Source: Siderastrea siderea
Taxonomy: Eukaryota > Cnidaria > Anthozoa > Scleractinia > Rhizangiidae
Assembly: GCA_964030785.1 (NCBI GenBank)
Contig: OZ034971.1
Span: forward strand, 16,251,400 to 16,315,399
Length of the DNA stretch: 64,000 bases
Direction of reading: 5' to 3'
Below are positions 10,000-23,626 of this stretch, piece by piece. Made by a program: the position numbers and the translations under genes. The stretch's first letter is position 1. The number at the start of each line of letters is the position of its first letter. Below the pieces are notes generated by a model that was not told the origin of the DNA, ran no database searches, and saw nothing but the letters and a program-made list of their open reading frames with translations.

Positions 10000-12724
10000 C
10001 TAAAATAAAGTGCTCAGGAGATCCCATTTTTTTGGAATAGAGTGCGCCGTTTTGACCTCTATGTCAAACATCGACTTAAGGTATTGTAGAAAACCTGCTA
10101 CTTGAGGTGAAGTTTCCTTTCTTTTACAAATCCATATAAAATGTCTAGCCATAAGATAACAGAAATTTAGCTGTTGATGACATTTGGAAGAGTCCAGCAT
10201 CAGTCCTAATGCAACAGAGATATTCATTGTGTAATTTTCCGGAAGGATTTGGGCTAGAGTTAATCGTGCGTTTAAGCTGTTCCAAAAAGAGGCCACTTAA
10301 GGGCAAGACCAGAAGAGGTGTACAAGTGTCTCTGGTTCTTGGTCGCAAAAGGAGCACTTTGGGTTATCGTTAATTCCAATTTTGTTTAGAAATTCGTTAG
10401 TTGACAATCGTCTGTGTAAAAGCTTAAATTGAAATTCAACGAGCCTTGTACTCTTAGTACATTTGGAGGCTAGTAGGTATGTCTCACGCCAGTTAATACA
10501 TTCATGACTGTTTAGATTGCAGTCCTTTATCCGGAAATTTCATAAAAATCGTCCAATGTTTTGAGGGAAGCTGTTAAGGATTCCCTCGACCCGTCTAGTA
10601 TTAATGTCGTATCGTCTGCGTATTGACTCAACTTAATTTCTTTATTGTTCACAAGAATACCACTGATATTGTCATTTTTACGGATTGCCTTGGCTAACAT
10701 TTCTGCTGCTAAAACAAAAAGGTAAGGCGAAAGAGGGCAGCCTTGTCTAACACCTCTTTGTATTTCAAAAAAATTCGTTGCCCACCCGTTGTTTAAAACG
10801 CAACTTTCTGGCCGGTAATAAAAAAGATTTATCCACTTTATGATGCTAGCTCCGAAACCAAAGTATTGAAGAGTTTTCCTAATAAAAGACCACTCTATCG
10901 TATCAAATGCTTTTTCAAAATCCAAAAACAAGTTAGAGTAATCCGGGTATGTTTTTCTCTTTGGCGTAACAGATGACGCTGTCAATGAGTCGAATGTTTT
11001 CTCCGATGAATCTACCTTTAATGAAGCCCGTCTGGTCATTATTGATAAGATTAGGGAGGAAAACTTTCAAGCGGTTGGCAATTGATTTAGCCGCTATTTT
11101 GTAGTCGCAATTGAGGAGGGTCAAAGGTCTCCAGTTTTTAATAAAATAGGGTTCTGCATCTTTCTTAGGGATGAGCTTGATGATTCCTCTCCTCTGGGTT
11201 ATTGAGAGTTGGTCCTTTTCATAGGTGTAGTTTAGACTTTTAATTAGGATAGTAGATATGTCTTTCCAAAAAACCTTATAAAATTCGGCTGGTAGGCCGT
11301 CAGTACCAGGGGTCTTATCTGATTCCATGTCTTTTAGAGCCTCTAGACATTCTTTTTCCGTTAACGCCCCTTCACATGTAGTCATGAAGGACATTGTCGT
11401 TTCCATGCTCGAAAAAAACTGTTGCATCATGATCATTGCTTGCCTTATGTTTAGATGTATAAAGGTTCTTATAGAATAACTCACATTCAGATAAGATTTT
11501 TTCGTCAGAGGTAACAAATTCATTGTCATGTATTTTAACTTGGCTTATTGTCCCCTGTTTAAAATGTCATTTTTCAAGGTTTAAAAAATATTTGGTGTTC
11601 TTTTCTCCTTCGTTATACCATTTAGTCTTAGATCTCAGAATTGCACCTTTAGTGCGAGATTCAATGATGTTCTCAAGTTCAAGCTTTTTTTTGTTAAGTT
11701 GTTCTTCGAGGTTAGATAATTGCGGGTCGTTTGCGCATCTATTGTCCACATCATCCTCTAATTTGGCAATTGTTTGTTCTAGCTCTTTTTCACGTTGGTT
11801 GGTTTGTTTCTTCTTAATCTTGGAGCAGTGGAGTGATTTCTTGCGCACTTTTAACTTTACCATTTCCCATAGAAGAGAAGGGTTAACTGAATCGTCATCT
11901 TCATATTCATCTCTAGTCTCCTGAATTGTTCTCTTAATTTGGTTGACATAATCAATTTCAGTTAGGAAAGATGTGATGAGTTTCCAGAAGCCCGGTCCAC
12001 GTGGATTAGAGTGCAGTAATAAGCTTAAAGTAATCATGGAGTGGTCAGTTTTGTAACCGGGAACAATGTCTGCAAGAGAAGTAATGTTGACGGCACTTTG
12101 ACTAATTAAGAAAAAATCTAGTCGACAGCGTACTTTTGGGTGGCGCTGTCTCCATGTGTATCTACTAGTTTCTGGATGCAGCACCCTCCAGACGTCTACC
12201 AGATCTAATTTCTCTGAAAATTCTTGTATGATTTTAACACTGTTTTGATGCGTTTTAGCGAGGCCGGCTTTTTTGTCCTTTTCTGTGTCGAGTACGAGGT
12301 TGTAGTCGCCTCCTATGATAACATCATCGCATTTAAAGTCTGTGAGGTGCTCAAAGAAATCAAGGAAGAAAGCTTGGTCATCTTCATTTGGAGCATAAAT
12401 GTTAGCCAAGGTTAAACATTTCTCATTCGCTTTTATGTCGCAGATGATAAAACGTCCTGAGGGGTCAATAAAGAGCTTTTCAATTTGCAAATTGAAATTG
12501 TTGTTAAAAAGTATGCATACCCCTGCTTTATTGCTCTTGTAGGTGCTGAAGATAGTTTGATAACCCCAATCTGCCGACCATACGTGATTAGTGTTTTCAG
12601 TGGAATGAACCTCTTGTAGCATATAAATTGAGAATTTTTTTGCTCGAAGCCAATTAAACACCTCTCTACGTTTTATATTATCTCTTAGTCCCCTGACATT
12701 TAGGGAAGCTATTATCAGAGCCAT
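10000..12724 (-). pseudogene. LINE ORF2: endonuclease and reverse transcriptase (broken)
   Basis: The protein starts at ATG 12724 with an apurinic-type endonuclease: SLNVRGLRDNIKRR, LQEVH, NIYAPNEDD, GGDYN, and the DHSM signature near the end. After a basic linker the reverse transcriptase follows, with TPGTDGLPAEFYK, NWRPLTLLNCDYKI, FLDFEKAFDTIEW, RGVRQGCPLSPYLF and the catalytic YADD. Frame changes occur near 11530-11570 and 10930-11040. Just after the reverse transcriptase the frame ends at 10527, and the C-terminal region resumes in another frame with a CSFCDQEPETLVHLFWSCP zinc-binding motif and a TAA near 10299. The missing thumb/linker region marks an internal deletion. Confidence 0.85.
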
Positions 12725-13162
12725 GAATAGTATTTCGGTTTGTTTCTTTGAATAATTCCTTCCTGCCTTGGCGCTAGAACTTCGCAATCACTGCACATTA
12801 CACTGACACAGTGACACAAAAGAAAAAAACACAAAAACACAGGAGCGAAAAAAAAAGGAAACAAAAGTGCCACATACAACAAAAGAATAAAAAAGTTTTC
12901 TACCGGAGAGCATATTTGTGTATACGGCTTACTTGCTTGGTTTAACGGTTAAGACCCAAGCAAAGCGACAAAAAGAAAAAAAGAGAGGTAATCGTTTACC
13001 AGAAGCCGTTTTGTTTCCCGCCCGCCAAACATGATTTCAATTTCTCTATAAATGGCGCATCGGGTGGCTGAAAAAGCTACTAGATTGGGCGATTGAAGTG
13101 TTTACATAAAAGATATTTTAAACTCATCTGGGTTTAGTGCCTGTAAATAAACACACTCACAG

Positions 13163-13937
13163 TTCTAGAGGCTTGCCAACGGGCCAGAGTTTCCCTCTGA
13201 TGTACAGTTTATCAGGTTGAGCTTTGCTGAAAGCCACAGGAATGTTGCTGCGCTTAGCTTTCTTGAATGTTTCCATCTGAGTTCTCCTTCTCTGTACAGC
13301 AGCGTCACTGAAGCCTAGTTCCTTTTTCTAGAAAAGAGCGAAGCACCATCTCCGTGTCTTCTTTCGGATCCTCCTCTGGGATGTTCTCGAACTTTACATT
13401 TTCCCGTCTAGATTATGCTTCCAAGTACAGATTCTTATTCTCGATCTCCTTGACCAAGGCACTGGGCTTGTTATTCTCTTTTTCTAGGGCTGCCAGTCCG
13501 GAATTTGTCTTTTCCTCAAACTTCCCTAGTTTCTCGGATGTCTTTTGTTTGTCTTCGTTATTTGCATTTAAACTTTCTTTTAGTCCCTCGACATCTTGTT
13601 TGGTGGTTTTGTAGGCGTCTTCGAGGGTTTGTATTCTTCCTTCAAGCTTGTCAAAAGATTTCCGGAGATCATTTACTGCTTCTTCGATGATGTCAAGCTT
13701 TTCGAGCTTTTCGATATACTCAAGCTTCTTAAGAATATCCTGCAGAGTCTTTTGAAAACCTCCGGCCATATTCAATGCGGATAGAATTTCGTCACCTTCT
13801 TCACCATTTTCGTCTTCGGGAGAATGATCACATTCTCTTAGCTTCTTTGCTTCCGGCGAAGAGTTTGACCCTGTTGAGTTATCAGAGGACTGTCTTGCTC
13901 TTCTTTTACTGAGTAGTATATCGATAAATTCGGCCAT
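13163..13937 (-). pseudogene. LINE ORF1 (coiled-coil RNA-binding protein, broken)
   Basis: The first 174 codons start at ATG 13937, with a Ser/acidic N-terminus and a long heptad-rich coiled coil (LEYIEKLEKLDIIEEAV onward). This is the usual trimerising part of L1-type ORF1 proteins. After an in-frame TAA at 13413-13415 the same frame resumes with RRENVKFENIPEEDP, the hallmark start of the RRM-like domain, and a frame change leads to KRSNIPVAFSKAQPDKLYI. It would bind the LINE RNA. Inactive here. Confidence 0.75.
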
Positions 13938-14086
13938 TTACCCACACGAGCAGCAAGAATTAAACGGACAGGTTTTTGAGACGTCTTCACGCCGCCATTG
14001 CTCCCCAGTCTCCCCGCTTTCAAAACTGAAGTCAAGCGCGTTAACGAGCGATTCTTTTGTATGAGAACTGTAAAAGCTCTTTTGCT

Positions 14087-14209
14087 TTATTTACCATTCT
14101 TAATAATTCGGTCTAGTGGTTTTGCAATAGAATGTGAGTACGGGATCCGACCACTTGTAATGCCATTGATTTTTAAACATTTCACATTTGCTTTTGACGG
14201 TTTTGACAT
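14087..14209 (-). CDS. Mini-ORF in right arm of relic (40 aa)
   Basis: This is the inverted partner of the frame at 6982-7104, with the same length of 40 residues and the same KCLKINGITSGRIPYS core. The C-terminus keeps RIIKNGK. See the left copy for interpretation. Confidence 0.3.
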   Translation of the reverse strand: MSKPSKANVKCLKINGITSGRIPYSHSIAKPLDRIIKNGK

Positions 14210-17200
14210 TTTTGCGAGCCCTCTAGCCACTCGTGGCCGAATATTACGAGACAAAATTGTTAAAAGAATGCCAACCGAGCCACAACAATGCCAGGACTTT
14301 ATTCTAAACTGAACTCACTAAACGTGTGTTTCATCACGTAGCAAAGAAACCGAACTAATGCACCTATCAATGTAAACCCCGTGGGAGGGGGGAGTGCGGG
14401 CAAGGGGTGGGGATTTGATGGCGAAGTCCATCCCCTCAGTGGGAGGTTTGATCGAGTACCTTTGTTCGGGGTTACCATCTTGCAATCTTTCGAATAAGTG
14501 CTGTCCAGTAATAAAGAATATTTGTCGCTTTTGTCATTGGCTGATAATGGAGAAACTTTATTTTACATCAGCAGGATAGCAGAGAATCAGCTCTCTTGCT
14601 TTCTTTCTCTTGGAGAAACGTAATGGTTAGCCGCTAAGTTTTTTTGGTGAGTTCGATGTTCCACCAGTAGGACATGGTGGATGAAGCAATGAGGTCACGG
14701 AAACTGACTTTAACGGGTAAAATGCTGCAGGACCAGCATTGTAAGGGAGGATGTAATAGGTCGATCCTATAAAGAACCCGATTCGCAATGGCTCCATATG
14801 AGCTAACCTTGGCCAGGTGAGTGTTCTCTATTCTGCCCCTTTCCAGCATAGACTAAGCACAGTGCTTAGTAGGAAAGTCAGCAGTTGTAGCTAACATCCT
14901 TTTTTAATTGATAACGCGAACCTCATCGATGACCATCTCACGGCGGCCTTTTGGTTCCTGCGAAGAAAACTAGCGATGTACCTTAATGCCCGGTTGTTGT
15001 ATCGCTTTGAACCTCAAAAACGCTGTCCTTAGTTTAGAGACTACCTTCTGCTTCAATCGCCGCTCGTTCAGCAGTTCCTGTCATCCTGCAGTTTACCTCA
15101 GCTCACATTTCCAAAACATGCACAATATCTCCCAGACACCGAAACCATTACAAAACCGGCATTTGGCTTGTCCTTGGAATGTTTTGAATAACTGCTGTCC
15201 AGTAATAACAAATATTTCATGCGTTTTTTAACTTTGTTACTTTGTTAGGCGTCAGCAGGATAGCAGAGAACCAACAGGGTAATGTAGGTAATGCACTGCA
15301 CGACGATTCCCAGACCCAGTTCGATGCTGCGTCCACTTTTCCTTGGAGAAACATAATGATTAGCCGCTGGGTTTTCTTAGAGAGTCCGATGTTCGACTAG
15401 AAGGACATGGTCAATCCAGCGATGAAGCCACAGCAAGTGACATTAACGGGTAAAACGTTCCTCGATCAGCCTCAGTTGGGAGGAGATGATAGGTCGATCG
15501 GTAAAAGAACCTAAATCACAATGGCTCCATGCGAGTAAGACATGGTCAGCTGAGTTTTCCCTTTTTTGGTTTGTTCCAGCCTCGACCAAGCACAGTGCTT
15601 GGAAGCAAAGCCAGCAGCTGTACCTGACGTCCTTTTTAATCGATGACGCGAACCTTCTCGATGACCATCTCACGGTGACCTTTTGATTCCTGTGAAGTAA
15701 AACAGCGATGCACCTTAATGCCCGGCTGTTGTATGACTTTGCTCCTCATAAACGGTGTTCTTTGTTTAGAGGCTACCTTCTGCTTCAATCGCCGCTCATT
15801 CAGCAGTTCATGTAATGCCCCAATTTACCTAAGGTTACATTTCCAAAACAATTACAATATCTCACAGACACGAGAAGCATTATGAAATCGGTTATTTGAC
15901 TTGTTTTTTCAATCTTTTGAATAGGTGCTGTCCAGTAATAAAGAAAATTTGTCGCGTTTGTCTTTGGCCGACAATGGAGAAACTTTGTTTTGCATTAGCA
16001 GGATAGCAGAGAATCAACTCTCTTGCTTTCTTTCTCTTGGATAAACATAATGGGTAGACGCTAACTTTTCTTGGTGATTTCGATGTTCCATTAGTAGGAC
16101 ATGTTTGATGAAGCAATGAGGCCACGGAAACTGTCTTTAACGGGTAAAATGCTACAGGACCAGCTTTGTAAGGGAGGATGTAATAGGTCGATCCTATAAA
16201 GAACCCGATTCGCAATGGCTCCATATGAGCAAACTTTGGCCAGGTGAGTGTTCCCTATTCTGCAACTTTCCAGCATAGACCAAGCACAGTGCTTAGTAGG
16301 AAAGTCACCACCTGTAGCTGACATCCTTTTTTTTAGTGATAACGCGAACGTCATCGTTGACCAGCCAACGGCTGCCTTTTGGTTCATTCGTGGAAAACCA
16401 GCGACGCAGCCAGCAGGTGTAGCTGACGTCAGTCTTAATGGGTGACCATTAAGACTGGTGGCCATGGGTGACCATTTCACGGCGGCATTTTGTTTCCCTC
16501 GCCAAAAAACTGTGATGTACTTTCATGCCCAGTCACGCTCCATCACTTTGCACCGCACCGACGATGTTCTTTGTTCAGAGGCTAGCTTCTGCTTCAAGCT
16601 TTGTTAAGCATCAGAGGGGTAGCAGAGAAATAGGACTCTTGGGCACTTCAAACTTTGTTAGGTAAACCACTGCATGATGATTACAAGATAAAATTGGGTA
16701 CTGTGTCAACTTTCTCTTGGAGAGACATAATTTTTAGCCGCTGTTTTTTTGGAGAGCTTCATGTTTCACTAGAATGACATGGTCGATCCAGCGATGTAGC
16801 CAGCGATGACATTAATGGGTAAAACATTCCAGGACCAACGATGACATTAATGGGTAAAACATTCCAGGACCACCCTCGGTTGGCAAGAGACGAAAGGTCG
16901 ATCCATGGAGGAGGGAGTATGATTCGCAATGGCTGTATTGGAGCAACCCTTGGCCAGCTGAGTTTTCCCTTTTCTGGTTATTGTTAAAGTCTAGATCAAG
17001 CACAGTGCTTAGGAGCAAAGCAAGCAGCTGTACCTGACGTCCTTTTCAATCGATGCCGCGAACTTTGTCGATGACCATCCCAGGAAGGCCTTTTGGTTCC
17101 TGCGCAGCAAAACAGTGATGTTCCTTAATGCCTGGACCAAGTTGCATCACTGTCCGCCTAAAAAATAATGTCCTTTGTTTCGAGCCTACCTTGTGCTTCA

Positions 17201-20077
17201 ATCGCCGCTCGTTCAGCAGTTGATGTCAGGCCGAAGTTTACATGATGTTACATTTCCAAAACATGTAGAATATCTCACAGACACCGAAAGCATTATAAAA
17301 CTCTCATTTGGCTTGTCCTTGCAATGTTTTGAACAACTGCTGTCCAGTAATAACAAATATTTGACGCGTTTGTTATTCACCGATAATAGACAAACATTGT
17401 TATACGTCAGCAGGATAGCAGAGAAACAACATTCGTAGTCAATGCGCACTTTTTTAGGTAATGCACTGCAGGACGATTCCCAGACCCATTTGGATGCTGC
17501 GTCCACTTTTCCTTGGAGAATGTTCTTGGACCGTCCGATGCTCGACTCGAAGGACATGGTCGATCCAGCGATGAAGCCACGGCAACTGATATTAACTGAT
17601 AAGACGCTGCAGGACCAGCCTCGGTGGGAAAGAGATGACAGGTCGATATGCGAAGGAAACTGATTCACAATGGCTCCATGCGTGCAAGACTTGGCCAGCT
17701 AAGTTTTCTCTCTTCTCCCTCTTTCCAGTATAGACGAGCACAGTGCTTAGTAGCAAAGTCAGCAGCTGTAGTTGACCTCACTTCTTCATCGATGACGCAA
17801 ACCTCACCGGTGACCATCTGACGGCGGCCCAAAGGTTCCTGCGCGAAAATCCAGCGATGTACTTTAACGCCCGGACCACTTCTATCACTTTGCACCGCAG
17901 CGACGTTGTCCTATATTGGAAGGCTAGCTCCTCCTTCTATTGCCACCCGTTTATCGGTTCATGTCAGGCTGGATTTCACCTTAGGTTACATTTTTAAAAC
18001 GTACAGAATATCTCACGGACATTGAAACCATTATAAAAAGGGTTATTCAACTTGTCTTAGGAAACGTTTCCTAAAACTGTTTTCCACTAACAAACTATAT
18101 TTGACGCGGATGTTATTAATTGGTAATGGACAAACTTTGTTATACGTCAGCGGGATAGCAGAGAAACAGCATTCGTGATCAATGCGCACTTTTGTGGGGT
18201 AATGCACTGCACGACGATTCCCAGACCCATTTGGATGCTGCGTCCACTTTTCCTTGGAGAAACATAATGATTAGCCGCTGTTTTCTTGGAGAGTCCGATG
18301 TCCGACTAGAAGGTCATGGTCGATCCAGCGATGAAGTCACTACAAGTGACATTAACGGGTAAAACGTTTCTGGACCAGCCTCGGTTGGGAGGAGATGATA
18401 GGTTGATCTGCAAAGGAACCAGAATCATAATGGCTCCATGCGAGCAAAACATGGCCAGCTGAGTTTTCTCTTTTCTGTTTTGTTCCAGTCTAAACCAAGC
18501 ACAGTGCTTAGGAGCAAAACCAGCAGATGCACCTGACGTCCTTTCTAACCAATGACGCGAACCCCCTTATCGATGACCCTCTCACGACGGCCTTTTGGTT
18601 CCTGGGATGAAAAACAGCGATGTACCTTAATGCCCGGCTGTTGTATCACTTTGCACCTCAAAAACGGTGTCCTTCGTTTAGAGGCTACCTTCTGCTTCAA
18701 TCGCCGCTCGTTCAGCAGTTCGTGTCCTGCCGCAGTTTACCTAAGGTTAGACTTCCAAAACAATTAGAATATCTCACAGACACCAGAAGGATTATGAAAA
18801 CCGGTTATTTGACTTGTCCTTGCAATCTTTTGAATAAGTGCTGTCCAGTAATAAAGAATATTTGTCGCGTTTGTCGTTGGCCGATAATGGAATAACTTTG
18901 TTTGCATCAGCAGGACAGCAGAGAATCAGCTCTCTTGCTTTCTTTCTCTTGGAGAAACATAATGGTTAGCGGCTAATTTTTCTTGGTGAGTTCGATGTTC
19001 CACCAGTAGGACATGGTTGATGAAGCAATGAGGCCATGGAAACTGAGTTTAACGGGTAAAATGCTGCAGGACCATCTTTGTAAGGGAGGATGTAATAGGT
19101 CGATCCTATAAAGAACCCCATTCGCAATGGCTCCATATGAGCAAGACTTGGCCAGGTGAGTGTTCTCTATTCTGAAACAAAAAAGCATAGACCAAGCACT
19201 GTGCTTAGTAGGAAAGTCAGCAGTTGTAGCTGACATCCTTTTTTAAAGATAACGCGGCCCTAAGAGATGACCATCTCAGGGCGGCCTTTTGGATCCTTCG
19301 TGGAAAGCCAGCGACGCACTTTCATGCCCGGACCAGTTCTATCACTTTGCACCACATGGGTGGTGACATTTGTTTGAAGGCTAGCTTCTGCTTCAAACTT
19401 TGTTACCTGAGTTTTCTTGCAGAGTTTGATGTTCCACTAGAAAGGCATGGTCGATCCAGCGATGTAGCCACAGCTACTAACATTAATGGGTATAACATTC
19501 CAGGACCACCCTCGGTTGGGAAGTTATGATAGGTCGATCCGTGAAGGAATATGATTCGTAATGACTATATTGGAGCAACTCTTGACCAGCTGACTTTTCT
19601 CTTTTCTGGTTATTGTTAAAGTCTAGGTCAAGCACAGTGCTTAGGAGCAAAGCCAGAAGCTATACCTGACGTCCTTTTTAATCGATGACGAGAACTTTAT
19701 CGATAACCATCTCACGGCGGCGTTTTTGTTCCTGTTCTTTAATGCCCGGACCAGTTGTATCACTTTCCACCTCAAAAATGACGTCCTTTGTTTGGACGCT
19801 AGCTTGTGCTTCAATCGCCGCTCGTTCAACACTTGATGTCAGGCCAAAGCTCACCTGAGATTACATTTCCAAAACATGAAGAATAACTCACAGATACTGA
19901 AAGGATTCTAAAACCGGTCATTTGGCTTGTCCTTGGAATGTTTTGAATAACTGCTGTCCAGTAATAACAAATATTTGACGCCACTGTTATAGACCGATAA
20001 CAGACAAACTTTGTTACGCGTCACCAGGATAGCAGAGAAAGAGAATTCCCCGTCACTGCAAACTTTTTTAGGTAAAG

Positions 20078-20215
20078 CACTGCATGATGATTTGCAGATC
20101 CGGTTGGGTGCTGCTTCAGCTTTCTCTTGGAGAAACATAATGTTAACCACTGCATGATGATTTGCAGATCCGGTTGGGTGCTGCTTCAGCTTTCTCTAGG
20201 AGAAACATAATGTTA
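20078..20215 (+). repeat. 70-bp direct duplication within a monomer
   Basis: The segment starting CACTGCATGATGATTTGCAG is repeated after 70 bp with almost no change. It is a recent slip or unequal exchange inside the satellite. A similar local duplication of about 77 bp lies near 52816-52970. Confidence 0.85.
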
Positions 20216-23200
20216 AGCCGCTGAGTTGTTTTGGAGAGTTCGATGTTCTACTAGGAGGACGTGGTCGATCCAGCGATGTAGACACGGCTAGAGACATTGA
20301 CGGCTAAAAAATTGCAGGACGAGCCTTGGTTGGGAAAAGATGATACCTCGATCGGTGGAAGAACCTGATTGGCAATGGCTCTATTCGAGCAACGCTTGGC
20401 CGGGTGCGTTTTCTCTCTTCTGTCTTGTTAAAGTCTAGACCGAGCACAGTGCTTAAGAGCAAAGCCAGCAGCTGTACCTCACGTTTGTTTTCATCGATGA
20501 CGCAAAAATCATCGAACACCATCTAACAACAGCCCTACTTCAATGCCCGGACCAATTCTATCACTTTGCACCCCACGGACGATGATGATAGGTCGATCTG
20601 GGGAAGACCCCGATTTACAATGGCTCAATGCGGGGAACGCTTGACCAGCTTAGTTTTCTCTTTTCTGGTTTGTTCCAGTCAAGACCAAGCACATTGCTTA
20701 GGAGCAAAGCCAGCAGCTGTACCTGACGTCCTTTTCAATCGACGACGCAAACCTTATCAATGACTATTTCACGGCGGCCTTTTGGTTCCTGCTCAGAAAA
20801 ACAGTGATGTACCTTAATGCCCGGCTGTTGTATCACTTTGCACCTCAAAAACGGTGTCCTTTGTTTAGAGGCTACCTTCTGCTTCAATCGTCGCACGTTC
20901 AGTAGTTCGTTTCATGCCGCAGTTTACCTAAGGTTACATTTCCAAACCAGTTAGAATATCTCACAGACACCAGAAGGATTATGAAACCGGTTATTTGACT
21001 TGTCCTTGCAATCTTTTGAATAAGTGCTGACCAGTAATAAAGAATATTTGTCGCGTTTGTTATTGGCCGATAATGGAGGTTCTCTTGCTTTCTTTCTCTT
21101 GGAGAAGCATAATGGTTAGCCACTAAGTTTTCTTGGTGAGTTCGATGTTCCACCAGCAGGACATGGTTGATGAAGCAATGAGGCCACGGAAACTGACTTT
21201 AACGGGTAAAATGCTGCAGGACCAGTTTTGTAAGGGAGGATGTAATAGGTCGATCGTATAAAGAACCCGATTCGCGATGGCTCCATATGAGCAAGCCTTG
21301 GCCAGGTGAGTGTTCTCTATTCTGCCCCTTTCCAGCATAGACCAAGCACATTGCTTAGTAGGAAAGGCAGCAGTTGTAGCTGACATCCTTGTTTTATTGA
21401 TAATGCAAACCTTATCGATGACCATCTCTCGGCGGCCTTTTGGATCCTTCACGGCCAACCCACGACGCCTTTTAATGCCCGGACCAATTCTATCACTTTG
21501 AACCACACGGACGATATCCTTTGTTTGAAGGCTACCTTCTGCTTCATACTTGGTTACGCATTAGAAGGATAGCAGAGAAATGGCAATCTTGGTCACTGTA
21601 AACCCTGTTAGATGACCATTTCACGGCGTTATTTTGTTTCCCTCGCGGAAAAACTGTGATGTACTTTAATGCCCAGACACGCTCTATCACTTTGCACCGC
21701 ACCAACGATGTTCTTTGTTCACAGGCTAGCTTCTGCTTCAAGCTTTCATAAGCACTAGAAGGGTAGCAGAGAAATAGCATTCTTGTGCTGTGCAAACATT
21801 TTTAGGTAAACCACTGCATGATGATTCCAAGATCCAGTTGGTTGCTGCCTTGGCTTTCTCTTAAAGAGACATAATGGTTTTCCACTGTTTTCTTGCAGAG
21901 CTTAATGTTCCACTATAAGGACATGGTCGATCGCGCAAGGTAGCCACGGCTGATGACATTAACGGGTAAAACATTCGAGGAACACCCTCAGTTGGGAAGA
22001 GACGATAGGTCGATCCATGGAGGAGTATGATTCGCAATGGCTCTATTGGAGCAACCCTTGGCCAGCTGAGTTTTTTCTTTTCTGGTTATTGTTAAAGTCT
22101 AGATCAAGCACAGTGCTTAAGAGCAAAGCAAGCAGCTGTACCTGCCGTCCTTCTTATTCCATGACGCGAACTTTATCGATGACCATCTCACGGCAGCCTT
22201 TTGGTACCTGCGCACAAATACCGTGATGTTCTTTAATGCCCGGACCAGTTGTATCACTTTCCACCTCAGAAATGACGTCCTTTCTTTGAAGCCTACCTTG
22301 TGCTTCAATCGCCGTTCGTTTAGCAGTTGATGTCAGCCTAATATTTACCTGATGTTACATTTCCAAAACATGCAGAATATCTCACGGACACCAAAAGCAT
22401 TATAAAACTCTCATTTGGCTTGTCCTTGCAATGTTTTGAATAACTGCTGTCCATTAATAACAAATATTTGACGCGTTTGTTATTGACCGATAATAGACAA
22501 ACTTTGTTATGCGTCAGCAGGATAGCAGAGAAACAACATTCGTAGTCAATGCGCACTTTTTTAGGTAATGCACTGCGCGACGATTCCCAGACCCAGTTGG
22601 ATGCTGCGTCCACTTTTCCTTGCAGAAACATTAGAATTACCCACTGGGTTTTCTTGGAGAGTGATGTTCGAGTAGAGCAACATGGTCGATCCAGCGATGA
22701 AGCCACAGCAACTAACATTAACGGATAAGACGCTGCAGGACCAGCTTCGGCTGGAAAGACATGACAGGTCGATCTGGGAAGGAGCCTGATTGACAATGGC
22801 TAAATGTGCGCAAGACTTGGCCAGCTAAGTTTTCTCTCCTCTCTCTCTTTCCAGTATAGACGAGCACAGTGCTTGGTAGCAAAGTCAGCAGCTGTAGTTG
22901 ACTTCACTTCTTCATCGATGACGTAAACCTCATCGGTGACCATCTGACGGCAGCTTTTAGGTTCCTGCGCGCAAATCCAGCAATGTACTTTAAAGCCCGG
23001 ACCACTTCTATCACTTTGCACCGCACCAACGTTTTCCTATGTTGGAAGGCTAGTTTCTCCTTCTATTGCCACCCGTTTATCAGTTCATGTCAGGCTGGAT
23101 TTCACCTCAGGTTACATTTCTAAAACATCCAGAATATCTCACAGACATTCAATCTATTATAAAAAGGGTTATCCGACTTGTCTTAGGAAACGTTTCCTAA

Positions 23201-23626
23201 AACTGTTTTCCACTAACAAACTATATTTGACGCGGATGTTATTAATTGGTAATGGACAAACTTTTTTATGCTTCAGTGGGATAGCAGAGAAACAGCATTC
23301 GTGGTGAACGCGCACATTCTTAGCTAATGCACTGCATGACGATTCCCAGACCCATTTGGATGCTGCGTCGACTTTTCCTTGGACAAACATAATGATTAGC
23401 CGCTGTTTTCTTGGAGCGTCCGATGTCGATCCAGCGATGAAGTCACTACAATTGACATTAACGAGCAAAACGTTGCTGGACCAGCCTTGGTTGGGAGGAG
23501 ATGATAGGTCGATCCGTAAAGGAACCTGAATCACAATGGCTCCATGCGAGCAAGACATGGCCAGCTGAGGTTTCTCTTTTCTGGTCTGTTCCAGTCTAAA
23601 CCAAGCACAATCCTTAATAGCAAAGC

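Larger units (their letters stand above)
9562..14014 (-). mobile_element. L1/Tx1-type LINE, internally deleted
   Basis: A non-LTR retrotransposon on the minus strand encodes a coiled-coil ORF1 and an ORF2 with endonuclease, reverse transcriptase and a C-terminal Cys/His region. The 3' end is A-rich (about 9562-9580 as T-rich on the plus strand). A near-perfect 14-bp duplication flanks it: CGCTTTTAAAACTG at 9548-9561 and CGCTTTCAAAACTG at 14015-14028. Those words also continue the interrupted inverted arm of the older relic, confirming the insertion point. ORF2 lacks several hundred residues between the reverse transcriptase and the C-terminal domain, so this copy is dead. Confidence 0.85.
6927..14262. 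mobile_element. Relic of a Polinton/adintovirus-like element, split by a LINE
   Basis: Left arm 6927-7240 is an inverted copy of a right arm made of 9490-9561 plus 14029-14262; the LINE at 9562-14014 separates the two parts of the right arm. The arms share several 20-40 bp near-identical blocks, for example GGGATCCGACCACTTGTAA and AGTCAAGCGCGTTAACGAGC. Between them lie a decayed packaging ATPase and two decayed frames of Polinton type. Without the LINE the element would be about 2.9 kb, so most of its genes have been lost. The outer boundaries are approximate and no target duplication was found. Ordinary segmental inversion is an alternative, but gene content supports a provirus relic. Confidence 0.6.

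Noticed and set aside
11523..11924. 133-codon plus-strand open frame
   Set aside because: Antisense to the LINE ORF2 linker between endonuclease and reverse transcriptase; Ser/Phe-rich shadow.
17213..17668. 151-codon minus-strand frame in the satellite
   Set aside because: Similar frames in other monomers (for example 22338-22796 and 23169-23651) break at different points, so there is no conserved gene. Treated as satellite.
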